Source: CBDCWT01 sp965223305 | GTDB lineage: Bacteria; Planctomycetota; Planctomycetia; Pirellulales; Pirellulaceae | DNA length: 54,873 nucleotides | Assembly (NCBI GenBank): GCA_965223305.1 | Contig: CBDCWT010000006.1 | Span: 1-54,873, forward strand | Direction of reading: 5' to 3' | The notes under the pieces: generated by a model | Databases searched by the model: none | Told to the model about the DNA's origin: nothing | The model's input: the letters and a program-made list of their open reading frames with translations, nothing else | Position numbers and translations under genes: made by a program | Part shown: positions 26,630 to 35,793 of the stretch, piece by piece | Layout: each line of letters starts with the position of its first letter | How positions within the stretch are numbered: position 1 is the stretch's first letter

Positions 26630-27940
26630 CTACACCTGCCAGTCGCCGCGTTTGACGCGTGCCAGCCAACCCGTGGCTTCTGCATCGTCGACAAACGTCT
26701 CAGCGTCCGGATCCCAGTGCAACTCCCGGCCCAGCCTGATCGCGATCACGCCTAAGTGGCAAAGGCTAGCAGAACGGTGTCCGATCTCGACGTCGCAGAT
26801 GGGCTGGCTACGATCCCTGACGCATGCAAAAAAGTTCGCCATGTGATTGTCGCTGACCGGCAGCCGGATTGCATCGGATGCGAACGGCTCGACGAGTATC
26901 TCCGGCGAACTCGCCTCAATCGCACCACGTGTCACCCAAACCCAGCCGTCGCTGCCCGTGAAACGAACCCCGTGCAGCTGGCCGTTTGGATCGACCACTC
27001 GACCGTTCCAAGCACTCGCTGTCGTACTCTGACACGTATGCACAACTCCGTTTGCGTACCGATACTCGACTCGGTACTCACTCGCCGCAGTGAATCCGTT
27101 GGGAATCATCTCGACTAGCTGTTCGCCTTGGACCGCCACTGGTCCGCTCCGTTCCAGACCGATTCCCCATAACACGATGTCGTTATGGTGTGCTCCCCAA
27201 TCCGTCATTGTCCCGCCCGAGTAGTCCCACCAGTAGCGGAACGTCCCGTGCGTGCGCTGCTTCACATAATCGACGACAGAGGTCGGGCCCAACCACATGT
27301 CCCAGTCAAACCCCGTGGGCACGGGACTTGGTTGGAACGGACCCTCGCGACGCCCGGCTGGCAAGAAGACATCCGCTCGCTGGAGTTTTCCCAGCCGTCC
27401 GTTGCGCACCAGCTCGCAGGCCAGCCGGAAATTGGCGTCACTTCTCTGCTGGCTCCCGGTCTGGAGTATACGTCCTGTCTGTTCGGCAACCTCAACCAGC
27501 CGTTTGCCCTCGTCAACCGTGAGCGTCAATGGCTTCTCGCAGTAGACATCCTTTCCCGCCCGCATCGCAGCACTCGAAACCAACGCATGCCAGTGATCGA
27601 CCGTCCCGCAGACAACAACTTCGACATCGTTTCTCTCCACAACGCGCCGAAAATCCTTCTCGGCGACTGCATCCGGCCAAATCTTACGGGCCGCAGCAAG
27701 CTGGCTGTCGTCGACATCGCAGACGGCAACCATTCGACCGAACTCAGCTGCTTGTTTGGCGACGCCTCGACCTCGCCCGCCGCATCCTACCAACGCAATC
27801 CCAGGTCGCTCGGAGGCCTCCGAATCTGCCGCGCGCAGCGAACTCCGACTGTCGGAAATAAACCAGTCGGGGAGCGTAGCAGCTGCCGCCATGGCCGCGG
27901 AACTCTGGAGAACCTTCCGGCGAGAGAGTCGATTAGACAT
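26630..27940 (-). CDS. Exported Gfo/Idh/MocA family oxidoreductase
   Basis: 436 residues from ATG 27940, preceded by AAAGGA; an upstream GTG would add five residues. Tat-type signal: NRLSRRKVLQSSAAMAAAAT. Rossmann fold GIALVGCGGRGRGVAKQAAE (NAD(P) binding), VAVCDVDDSQL, the catalytic-region CEKPLTLTVDEGKRLVEVAE, then GGTMTDWGAHHNDIVLWGIG and a C-terminal SHRSASLCHLGVIAIRLG-like segment (GHRSASLCHLGVIAIRLGRE). Family knowledge: NAD(P)-dependent oxidation or reduction of sugars and cyclitols. Tat export of a cofactor-bound enzyme to the periplasm is the usual planctomycete arrangement. It converges with the exported TIM-barrel gene, and both may act on carbohydrates. Confidence 0.94.
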   Translation of the reverse strand: MSNRLSRRKVLQSSAAMAAAATLPDWFISDSRSSLRAADSEASERPGIALVGCGGRGRGVAKQAAEFGRMVAVCDVDDSQLAAARKIWPDAVAEKDFRRVVERNDVEVVVCGTVDHWHALVSSAAMRAGKDVYCEKPLTLTVDEGKRLVEVAEQTGRILQTGSQQRSDANFRLACELVRNGRLGKLQRADVFLPAGRREGPFQPSPVPTGFDWDMWLGPTSVVDYVKQRTHGTFRYWWDYSGGTMTDWGAHHNDIVLWGIGLERSGPVAVQGEQLVEMIPNGFTAASEYRVEYRYANGVVHTCQSTTASAWNGRVVDPNGQLHGVRFTGSDGWVWVTRGAIEASSPEILVEPFASDAIRLPVSDNHMANFFACVRDRSQPICDVEIGHRSASLCHLGVIAIRLGRELHWDPDAETFVDDAEATGWLARVKRGDWQV

Positions 27941-28003
27941 TTGCGATCCTTTCACTACAGGCCTGATGAGCCCCGCTTTCCAAGTGGTTGTGCAGCTTTT
28001 GAG

Positions 28004-28185
28004 TTAGCCCGGATTATTCATGAAGATCGTCGCGAGAGGTTGTAAGTACGTTTGTGGCAAGGAAGGCGAGCAATTCTTCCGCAGGCGTATTGAAGCAATA
28101 CGTCGAGGGAGAATTGTGAAGCATGACGAAGCCACGGATGGACTTACGACCTCGCAGCAGATCGCTCATGAATAATTCGGGTTAG
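28004..28185. mobile_element. MITE-like palindromic element, copy 2 (174 bp plus TTAG duplication)
   Basis: Core 28008-28181 is the reverse complement of the core at 9778-9951, with one visible internal difference (CCACAAACG for CCACGAACG on the aligned strand). It is flanked by TTAG on both sides (28004-28007, 28182-28185). It lies upstream of the Gfo/Idh/MocA gene. Near identity between copies implies recent movement. Confidence 0.9.
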
Positions 28186-28385
28186 TGCGTGATTTCATCT
28201 TTCTTCACTCTCCCCTCGGGGAGAGTCGGCCCGAAGGGCCGGAGAGGGGGGCACGCTCGGCACGCCTCGGGGCGACCACTCCCGGGCAGCCCTCCCCGGA
28301 CGCTATCGCGTCCGACCCTCCCGCGAGCGGGAGGGTGAAGTCGATGTTCGCAGGTCTGCTTAATCATGAAGCGTAAAAGCTGCAC
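28186..28385. repeat. Dispersed repeat, family F
   Basis: Contains CTCCCCTCGGGGAGAGTCGG, GGCCCGAAGGGCCGG and a tail with AAAAGCTGCACGACCTCC. Related copies lie at about 43185-43285 and 46940-47034. This copy is extended by a further GC-rich stretch (CCCTCCCGCGAGCGGGAGGG, a strong hairpin) before the tail. Located between the MITE and the end of the large hydrolase gene. Confidence 0.75.
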
Positions 28386-28409
28386 GACCTCCCAAAAGGG
28401 GAGTTTGCG

Positions 28410-30917
28410 TCAATCCTCGCGCCACTCAAACTCGCCGTTCTCCAGAGACCAGTCGCTTCCGAAGAACCCGGCGACGATTGGACTTCCATCCGCATCCCAA
28501 ACAGTACAGTCAGGATAATCGATCCTCGGTCCGAGATACCCCAACTGAAAGGTCGCGCTCATCCCCTGCGGCGCCGTCGAGGCAACGACACCCACGAGCG
28601 CCCGATCCGAGCCGGCACGTGGGTAGACGAAGGTGCAGGCGGCGCTGTCGCTCGTGATGTTACTGGTTCCGATCGTGACGCCGCCGCGATGAACGTCTAC
28701 CGGACATCCGTCGAGCAGTGTTGACCAAGCCGAGTTGGTATCGGCGTTGCCGTAGAGCACAACGTTACGGTCCGCATCTGCCGCCGGATCGAATTCGTCG
28801 TCGGCAATCACATCGACCGAACCGTTGCCGCCGACCCAGTACGTCTCGCAGTCGTAACGAACCTTGTTGTAGATCGCTGCGTTTTCCTCAGGACTACCTT
28901 GCGTTCCGTAGACAAACAACACGTTGTTGTCGAATGCCGCTCGAAACGGCCCGTAGCGATGGGGTCCTTTCTGGTCGGGAGTTGGGAGTTCCGCGCCGGA
29001 CCAGCGAGCATCCCGCAGCTGGAACCGCAACACACCGCTAGCCGGCCACTCGAGATCCTTCAACTCCTGATCGTCAAGTATGACCGTGACGGGTTCTCCT
29101 GGCTGCAGAGGGCTGAGTCGCAGTGCCAGGCGAGCCACGTTGTCCGTATCGCCGAAGATCACACGTCGCCGCGGGTCGCATTGCAGCTTGACCGTGCTGA
29201 AATCCAGAGCGCGGATTTGGTCTTCAACGGTCACCCAATAACAGCGCGCCGATCTGGCGGGGTTCGCAGTGACAAACGAAACCTGACGTACCGCTTCTTC
29301 TGCTGGAAGAGTCCGCCGTGAAAAGAGCTCGAACATCGGCAGCCAGTCGACGCAGTCAACACCGGCGGCCGGAGCACGATCCCACCAATGGCCGGCATCC
29401 GGTTCCTCGTAGTAGGTAAAGTCACGATGAAACTCGCTCAGCAAATCACGCATGTGTTGGGCATGTGAGATCGGCACGCTGCGATCGTCCGTACCATGCA
29501 AAATGTAGATGGCTTGGTTCGTCGAATTGGCAAGCAAACGGTCGGTGTCGTTCGGGTTGGCCGGGCGCTGCATCAGGAGCTCCAGAGGCGAGGGATCTGC
29601 GGCAAGTTGTCTTCCTCGCGAACGGTACCGACCCATCGTCACCCACCCCGCACTAGGCGCGATGGCCGCAAAACGATCGGGGAACGTCTGCCCGACATGC
29701 CACGTCCCGTGCCCTCCCATCGAGTGCCCTGTCAGGTAGGTCTTGGCCAGGTCCGGCTGCAACCGCTGCTGAGCATCTTCAAGCACTTCGATCGCATCGA
29801 GCTGACCAAGGTACTCCCAGTTGTAGCCGTATGGCCGACGGTTGGTCGGCGCTACGATGTGCGCCCAACTCTTGGATGCGTACGAATTGGCTTGGTTAAC
29901 TGCTTCCACGCCCGCTCCGTGCAAAGAAAGCACCAAACCGGGTACCAAACTGCTCTGCGGAAGCGGAGCGGCCGGTCTCACCGCGTAGTACTGAACGCTA
30001 CCGTCCACACGGCTGCGGAACGTCTGCTTATAGGTTTGTCCCGGTTCGCGAACGTTCAACGTCACGCGCTGCTCGCCAACCGGCTCCGCGCCTTCGGCCT
30101 GAAACAGTTGGACACGTACTTCCAGCTTCCCAGACTTGTCTGCGTTGGCCGCTGGAATCTGAAAGGGAACCTTGCGAGATGCGCGAGGAGGTAGAGACGG
30201 TAGTTGTGTCGTCATTCGCTCCGCGCCCGCGCGGACCACCAAAGACGCGCCTTGAACTGTCTGGTCCGTCGCATTGAGCACCAGCATCGCGCCCCAAGCC
30301 GGTTCCTCCTCGCCGACGATAAAATCGGGCAACGTCGCGTCGACATTGTAAAGAACAAGTGACTGAGCCGGTCTCACAAGTTCCGCGCGGAAAGCCATTC
30401 CGCGTCCGCGGAAGACGAGGTCATTGCTGCCCTTTCGCAAAGCCACCGGCACCGGCGTCGAAGTTCCCCTGCGCTGATACGTGAGATGGAGCCCACCGGT
30501 GTGAGGGACACCGTTAATATAGGCGATGCTATGGCCACTGGCTTCCAGAACAGCCACCATGTCCTCCTCACATTCGACCTGCATCGCAAGGTACCCTCGC
30601 GCTCGCTCGAAAACTCCCTCGGCGTTCGCTTCCACCGGTTCCCAGCTATCTGACGACTCGTCCGTAGAAGTACCCCTGTCGCCCAATTTGGGAAACGTCC
30701 AACTTCCGGAGAGAATCGCCTTGCTGATACTGTCGTCGCTAGGGAGCAGGCGCCGAGAGAAAAACCTGCGGCCTGTCGAACGAAGGTTCAGTCCGTCCGA
30801 AAGCACGAGCCTCTCTGTCGTCGCCTCTAACTTCGGTGCCGCTGAGACATCATGCACGACAGCAAAACAGGCGACGGCAACGTGCAGCAGGATCGTAATG
30901 CGCTGGATGGTTGACAC
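28410..30917 (-). CDS. Large exported alpha/beta hydrolase (prolyl oligopeptidase/esterase type)
   Basis: 835 residues from GTG 30917, chosen because it opens a signal peptide (RITILLHVAVACFAVVHDVS); the open frame extends 54 codons further into a repeat and is unlikely to be translated. Residues 50-300 are beta-rich, with Ig-like stretches. The hydrolase core has LVLSLHGAGVEAVNQANSYA, the nucleophile elbow GHSMGGHGTW, the acid in LHGTDDRSVPISHAQ and the base in EEPDAGHWWDRAP. A C-terminal beta region of about 270 residues follows, with VLFVYGTQGSPEENAAIYNK. This layout resembles planctomycete proteins for polysaccharide esters or peptides. Divergent from the DUF1549 gene. Substrate unknown. 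Confidence 0.85.
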   Translation of the reverse strand: MSTIQRITILLHVAVACFAVVHDVSAAPKLEATTERLVLSDGLNLRSTGRRFFSRRLLPSDDSISKAILSGSWTFPKLGDRGTSTDESSDSWEPVEANAEGVFERARGYLAMQVECEEDMVAVLEASGHSIAYINGVPHTGGLHLTYQRRGTSTPVPVALRKGSNDLVFRGRGMAFRAELVRPAQSLVLYNVDATLPDFIVGEEEPAWGAMLVLNATDQTVQGASLVVRAGAERMTTQLPSLPPRASRKVPFQIPAANADKSGKLEVRVQLFQAEGAEPVGEQRVTLNVREPGQTYKQTFRSRVDGSVQYYAVRPAAPLPQSSLVPGLVLSLHGAGVEAVNQANSYASKSWAHIVAPTNRRPYGYNWEYLGQLDAIEVLEDAQQRLQPDLAKTYLTGHSMGGHGTWHVGQTFPDRFAAIAPSAGWVTMGRYRSRGRQLAADPSPLELLMQRPANPNDTDRLLANSTNQAIYILHGTDDRSVPISHAQHMRDLLSEFHRDFTYYEEPDAGHWWDRAPAAGVDCVDWLPMFELFSRRTLPAEEAVRQVSFVTANPARSARCYWVTVEDQIRALDFSTVKLQCDPRRRVIFGDTDNVARLALRLSPLQPGEPVTVILDDQELKDLEWPASGVLRFQLRDARWSGAELPTPDQKGPHRYGPFRAAFDNNVLFVYGTQGSPEENAAIYNKVRYDCETYWVGGNGSVDVIADDEFDPAADADRNVVLYGNADTNSAWSTLLDGCPVDVHRGGVTIGTSNITSDSAACTFVYPRAGSDRALVGVVASTAPQGMSATFQLGYLGPRIDYPDCTVWDADGSPIVAGFFGSDWSLENGEFEWRED

Positions 30918-31050
30918 GAGCGAAGACTCCGAAGTACTGGGGAAACGAGCCCCGATGGTTCTGGCCCGAAGCTCACGCGGGACGATCGTGAATAACTCGG
31001 GCCGAGTTCGTCCGCATAGTCTACCCAGACAGACTCCCGTTCGCGAGGAA

Positions 31051-31440
31051 TTGTTGCAGGGGGTGTGCCCGCGACACAAAATCAGCCGCTGGGCATTAGC
31101 CCGCGGTTTTCACAAACCGGATGCTAACGCATTCCGGCTGATTTGTGGTGAGCCGGTAGGCCGTGCTGCTGCATCAGCCGCTGGGCGTTAGCCGGCGTTA
31201 GCCCACGGTTTCCACCGTAACCAGCGCTCCGATGTGCTTCGGCTCGGCAGGAGCCTCGCCCTCCCGAGCGTCGTACGCAACTGTTGCAGGGGGTGTGCCC
31301 GCGACACAAAATCAGCCGCTGGGCGTTAGCCCACGGTTTCCATCGTAACCATCGCTCCGACGTGTTGCGGCTCGGCAGGAGCCTCGCCCTCCCGACGCTC
31401 GCCCTCCCGACGCTCGACCTGCGAGATGGCTCTACGAGCC
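31051..31440. repeat. Cluster of families A and C repeats with a duplicated leader
   Basis: The segment TTGCAGGGGGTGTGCCCGCG followed by ACACAAAATCAGCCGCTGGG occurs twice, near 31052 and 31281. A full family A palindrome is at 31083-31140, half copies at 31175-31213 and 31313-31341. Family C (CTCGGCAGGAGCCTCGCCCT) is at about 31243-31268 and 31370-31395, the second followed by a short tandem CTCGCCCTCCCGACG. No gene is seen in the 630 bp between the divergent hydrolase and DUF1549 genes, although their promoters must be here. Confidence 0.85.
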
Positions 31441-31547
31441 TGTTTCTGCTTTAATTGAAGCTGAGCCTAGTAGCTGTCAAACCCTCCCCCGCGGCCGGCA
31501 ACCGTTCCAACATACAACGCTCTACCGCCAATTTCACGCAACTTCGC

Positions 31548-34094
31548 ATGGGAACACCTCCTTTGTCTCTCGCTCATCGTTCCACCACTCCCTTCATGGT
31601 CCTTGTTGTCGCTCTGGCAAGCTTGATCGTAGTTGACGACGTCAAGAGCGCTGAACCACGCGGTGAACGAATTGACTTTGCTCGGGACATCCAACCGATA
31701 CTCACCGCACGGTGTCACGCCTGTCATAGCGAGGATAACCAAGAGGGTCAGCTGCGGCTCGACGCCCGCGCGGTGGCCCTGCCAGGTGGGGTCTCCGGTA
31801 AGCTGCTAACGCCCGACAACGCCGCGGCCAGCCTGCTGTACCAACGAATCGCCGGAGTCGGTGAAGGCGATCGCATGCCTCTGGACGAGGATCCGCTGAC
31901 CGCCGAAGAGATCGATCGTATCCGACGCTGGATCGACCAGGGCGCCGCTTGGCCCGTCGGCGTCGGCACAGTGGTCGAAGCCCCGCGAAAGCATTGGGCC
32001 TACGAGGTTCCGCAACGTCCGCAGCTGCCGCCCGCCGTCGACTCGGCCTGGGTGCGTTCTCCGATCGATGCTTTCATCCTGCAGCGTCTGCGGCAAGTAG
32101 ATTGGCAACCGTCGCCTGCAGCGGAACGCGGTCAGCTCTTGCGTCGCGTCTACTTCGATCTAGTCGGCATCCCACCCACGGTTGCAGAGCTCGATGCGTT
32201 TCTTGCCGATCGCGCACCAGATGCTTATGAACGGGTCGTCAATCGCCTGCTCGCCTCGCCCGAATACGGCGCCCGGTGGGCTCGACCGTGGCTAGACGCA
32301 GCCCGCTACGCTGACAGCAACGGATACCAAGCTGACCAGTACCGCAACGTCTGGCCCTACCGAGATTGGGTCATCGACTCAATGAACGCCGACATGCCGT
32401 TTAGCCAATTCACGATCGAACAGATTGCTGGTGACCTGATTCCACAAGCCTCGGTCTCTCAAAAAGTCGCCACAGGGTTTCATCGCCTAACCACTTGCAA
32501 TGTCGAAGCCGGAGTCGATCCTGAGGAGAATCGTGTTAACCAGATTATCGATCGCGTCAACACAACTGGGACGGTGTGGCTCGGCACGACGCTCGAGTGC
32601 GCTCAATGCCACAGTCACAAGTACGACCCCTTTTCGCAGCGCGACTACTACCAGCTGTTCGCGTTCTTTAACAACACGCCGATGGAAGTCGAGGGGGACG
32701 GCATCACCTTTAATTTCACAGGACCCAAGATGGAGCTGCCGGTCGCTCCGTGGCAGCAAGCAGAACGGGACCGGCAGACAGCCGAGTACGAACGGTTGCA
32801 AGGACGCCTGGTGCAACTGGTGAAGCAACATCTGAACGATAAAACACCAGAACTTCCAGAAACGATCGCTCCGATCGCGGCAATCCCAACGGGTGAGCGC
32901 GACCCCCAGCAAACTCAGAAGCTGATCGACCACCTGGCCGAACACGATCCAGAGATCAAGCAGCTCGAGAAAAAGCGGCGTGACCAAAAGTCCAAGCTCG
33001 ACGGTCTTCAGCCCGCCACCACTTTGGTCATGGTCGAGCAAGGCGAACGTCGTGAGACAGCAGTGTTTCGCCGCGGTAATTTCCTAGATCGGGGCGAGCA
33101 GGTGGCCATGCTGACACCGCGCATCCTCCCTGCCCTAGACGGCTCTCGGTCGAACGATCGGCGTGACTTAGCAGCTTGGCTTGTCAGCCCCCGCAATCCA
33201 TTGACGGCGCGCGTCGCCGTCAACCGCTGGTGGGCGGAGATCTTCGGCCAGGGGATTGTGACCTCGCTCGGCGACTTCGGCAGCCAGGGTGAACGGCCGA
33301 CGCATCCCGAGCTGCTGGACTGGCTGGCAGTCGAATTGATGGAATCCGGCTGGTCTCGCAAACACATCCACAAGTCGATTGTGATCTCCAGCACCTACAG
33401 ACAGACTTCACGCGTTCGATCGGAGTCGGTCGAACAAGATCCGAGCAATCTCTTTTATGCACGTGGCCCTCGGTTTCGCTTGCCGGCCGAGACCGTACGG
33501 GACAACGCGCTTGCCATCTCCGGGCTGCTGTCGAAGCAGATGGATGGGCCGCCGGTCTATCCACCGCAACCTGCTGGCGTCTGGCGGCACGTGGGCCGCA
33601 ATCCGCCCAAATACAGTACGTCGCAGGGCGACGAAAGATTCCGCCGCGGTATCTATGTCTTCTGGCGGAGGAGCGCACCGTATCCCAGCTTTACCAACTT
33701 CGACGCCCCGGACCGAGCGTCATGCGTTGTTGCACGGCCGCGCACAAACACTCCCCTGCAGGCCCTGACGCTGCTTAACGATCCAGCCTACGTCGAAATG
33801 TCCTTGGCGCTGGCGAAGAGCTTGGCAGAACTGCCTGAGAAGATGACGGTCCCGGAACGGATCGCGGACGCCTTTCGCCGCTGCACGGCACGGCAACCCA
33901 ATCCGGGCGAGCTGTCGCATCTGCTGTGGGTCTACGAGCGGGAACGAGCCAGGTACGAGCAAGCGCCCGAGTCTGCCGACGCACTCGTGGGCAGCCATGT
34001 CGCTCCTGATGACCTCGACCGCCTGGAGATTGCTGCTTGGTTCTATGTTGCCAACATCCTCATGAACTTGGACGAAACCATCACCAAAGGGTAG
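31548..34094 (+). CDS. Planctomycete cytochrome protein with DUF1549 and DUF1553 domains
   Basis: 848 residues from ATG 31548; the frame is open from a TTG at 31455 and an ATG at 31596 is also possible. Signal: PFMVLVVALASLIVVDDVKS. The PSCyt1 domain follows with IDFARDIQPILTARCHACHS, where CHACH (about 56-60) is the c-type haem motif, then GQLRLDARAVALPGGVSGKL. DUF1549 begins PIDAFILQRLRQVDWQPSPA, with RVYFDLVGIPPTVAELDAFL and RYADSNGYQADQYRNVWPYR. DUF1553 covers RRDLAAWLVSPRNPLTARVA to NTPLQALTLLNDPAYVEMSL. Such proteins are nearly always paired with DUF1501, as here 60 bp downstream. Thought to be a periplasmic system, perhaps for polysaccharide uptake or electron transfer; the biochemical role is not established. 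Confidence 0.95.
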   Translation: MGTPPLSLAHRSTTPFMVLVVALASLIVVDDVKSAEPRGERIDFARDIQPILTARCHACHSEDNQEGQLRLDARAVALPGGVSGKLLTPDNAAASLLYQRIAGVGEGDRMPLDEDPLTAEEIDRIRRWIDQGAAWPVGVGTVVEAPRKHWAYEVPQRPQLPPAVDSAWVRSPIDAFILQRLRQVDWQPSPAAERGQLLRRVYFDLVGIPPTVAELDAFLADRAPDAYERVVNRLLASPEYGARWARPWLDAARYADSNGYQADQYRNVWPYRDWVIDSMNADMPFSQFTIEQIAGDLIPQASVSQKVATGFHRLTTCNVEAGVDPEENRVNQIIDRVNTTGTVWLGTTLECAQCHSHKYDPFSQRDYYQLFAFFNNTPMEVEGDGITFNFTGPKMELPVAPWQQAERDRQTAEYERLQGRLVQLVKQHLNDKTPELPETIAPIAAIPTGERDPQQTQKLIDHLAEHDPEIKQLEKKRRDQKSKLDGLQPATTLVMVEQGERRETAVFRRGNFLDRGEQVAMLTPRILPALDGSRSNDRRDLAAWLVSPRNPLTARVAVNRWWAEIFGQGIVTSLGDFGSQGERPTHPELLDWLAVELMESGWSRKHIHKSIVISSTYRQTSRVRSESVEQDPSNLFYARGPRFRLPAETVRDNALAISGLLSKQMDGPPVYPPQPAGVWRHVGRNPPKYSTSQGDERFRRGIYVFWRRSAPYPSFTNFDAPDRASCVVARPRTNTPLQALTLLNDPAYVEMSLALAKSLAELPEKMTVPERIADAFRRCTARQPNPGELSHLLWVYERERARYEQAPESADALVGSHVAPDDLDRLEIAAWFYVANILMNLDETITKG

Positions 34095-34154
34095 TCGCGG
34101 CATCCTAGGAAGTGCCACGATGTCCCATAGTTGTCTCTACGACGGCCAAACGAG

Positions 34155-35603
34155 ATGATTGACACCCGCGACCTTTTGCGAACGTTGTCACGCCGAGAGC
34201 TCTTTCAACAGGTGGGAACCGGCATTGGGTCGGTTGCCTTAGCGTCCCTTTTGCGGCGCGACGGAGCCGCCTCGCCAGCCCCTGGTATCACAAACCCGCT
34301 AGATCCGCGCGCGCCGCACTTTCCGCCACGGGCGAAGAACGTCATCTTTCTCCACATGGTCGGAGCCCCCTCACATCTGGACCTGTTCGAGAATAAGCCT
34401 GTCCTACGACAGAACACGGGAGATCTGTGTCCCGACAGTTTTCTGGAAGGCAAGCGGTTCGCGTTCCTGAGGGGCCATCCCAGACTGTTGGGTACCCGCT
34501 TCGGATTTCGCAGGCACGGCCAATCAGGTTTGGAACTGTCGGAGTTGCTGCCCAATCTGGCGACCGTCGCCGACGAGCTGTGCCTCATCAAGACACTGCA
34601 CACCGAACACTTCAACCACGCGCCCGCACAACTTTTCTTCCAGACCGGCTTCGGGCGCTTCGGCCGACCTACGCTTGGCTCGTGGGTCAACTACGGATTG
34701 GGGACAGAGAACAGCGACCTGCCAGGGTTCGTCGTGCTGATCACCGGAAGTGTCGCCGGCGCGGGAAACAGCCTCTGGGGCAGCGGCTTCCTGCCAACCG
34801 TCTACCAGGGTGTCGAATTCCGCAGTCAAGGTGACCCGGTGCTCTTCCTGTCCAACCCCAGCGGTGTTGACGGCCCGACTCGGAGGAGAATCGTCGACAG
34901 CATCAACTACCTCAACAGCACGCAGCTGGCGGACGTAGGAGATCCGGAGATAGCCACACGGATTAGCCAATACGAAATGGCCTACCGCATGCAGGCGAGC
35001 GTTCCAGAGCTGATGGATATCTCGCGCGAACCGCAGCACATCCATGAAATGTATGGTACCAAACCCGGAGAAGTCCACTTCGCCAACAACTGCTTGTTGG
35101 CGCGGCGATTGGTGGAACGTGGAGTTCGATTTGTCCAGCTGTTTGACCAGGGATGGGACCATCACAACGACGTTTTCGGAGGAATGCGCAAGAAGTGCAA
35201 GCAGGTGGACCGGCCGATCGCCGCTTTGATCAAAGATCTCAAACAGCGCGGACTGCTGGCAGAAACGTTGGTGGTGTGGGGTGCCGAGTTTGGGAGAACG
35301 CCGCTGCTGCAAAGCGACCGCCAAAAGCCGGGCCGTGATCATCACAACAACGCCTACTGCGGCTGGATTGCCGGGGGCGGCTCGCGGGGAGGTGTTGCCG
35401 TGGGCAGCACGGACGAGCTTGGCTACTTTCCGGTCGAAGACCCAATACACGTCAACGATTTCCACGCAACGCTGTTGCACTTGCTAGGCTTGGACCACGA
35501 ACAGCTGACCTACAAATTCCAAGGACGCCAGTTCCGACTCACCGACGTCGGCGGGAAGGTCATCGAGAAAGCCCTCGACAAAGGCCCCGCGCGAGCGGTC
35601 TAG
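34155..35603 (+). CDS. DUF1501 family exported protein
   Basis: 482 residues from ATG 34155 (a TTG eight codons upstream is less likely). Tat-like start: LSRRELFQQVGTGIGSVALA. The alkaline-phosphatase-like fold is suggested by NVIFLHMVGAPSHLDLFENK, LPNLATVADELCLIKTLHTE, VRFVQLFDQGWDHHNDVFGG, VVWGAEFGRTPLLQ, DHHNNAYCGWIAGGGSRGGV and HVNDFHATLLHLLGLDHEQL, rich in His and Asp as potential metal ligands. Length is typical. It follows the DUF1549/DUF1553 gene on the same strand, the standard planctomycete pair, so both products probably act together in the periplasm. A family A hairpin begins 16 bp after the stop and could serve as a terminator. Confidence 0.95.
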   Translation: MIDTRDLLRTLSRRELFQQVGTGIGSVALASLLRRDGAASPAPGITNPLDPRAPHFPPRAKNVIFLHMVGAPSHLDLFENKPVLRQNTGDLCPDSFLEGKRFAFLRGHPRLLGTRFGFRRHGQSGLELSELLPNLATVADELCLIKTLHTEHFNHAPAQLFFQTGFGRFGRPTLGSWVNYGLGTENSDLPGFVVLITGSVAGAGNSLWGSGFLPTVYQGVEFRSQGDPVLFLSNPSGVDGPTRRRIVDSINYLNSTQLADVGDPEIATRISQYEMAYRMQASVPELMDISREPQHIHEMYGTKPGEVHFANNCLLARRLVERGVRFVQLFDQGWDHHNDVFGGMRKKCKQVDRPIAALIKDLKQRGLLAETLVVWGAEFGRTPLLQSDRQKPGRDHHNNAYCGWIAGGGSRGGVAVGSTDELGYFPVEDPIHVNDFHATLLHLLGLDHEQLTYKFQGRQFRLTDVGGKVIEKALDKGPARAV

Positions 35604-35618
35604 AAGGAGCTGCTGCAT

Positions 35619-35675
35619 CAGCCGCTGGGCGTTAGCCCACGGTTTACCAAACCGGATGCTAACGCATTCTAGCTG
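35619..35675. repeat. Palindromic repeat, family A
   Basis: CAGCCGCTGGGCGTTAGC ... GCTAACGCATTCTAGCTG, directly after the DUF1501 stop. One of at least seven complete copies; its position suggests a terminator or mRNA-stabilising hairpin, but it lacks a T-run. Confidence 0.85.
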
Positions 35676-35793
35676 ATTTGCGGCGCGGTCCATCACACCG
35701 CGGCAGCAGCCGTGCATGATGCTCGGGAGGGCGAGGCTGGGGTGACGAATCGTCTGTAATGCTCAAATCTAGTTGTTTTCTTGCTGAATGCGA

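Noticed and set aside
27185..28045. A 286-codon plus-strand frame opposite the Gfo/Idh/MocA gene
   Set aside because: It ends inside the MITE and mirrors a gene with clear NAD-binding and Tat motifs.
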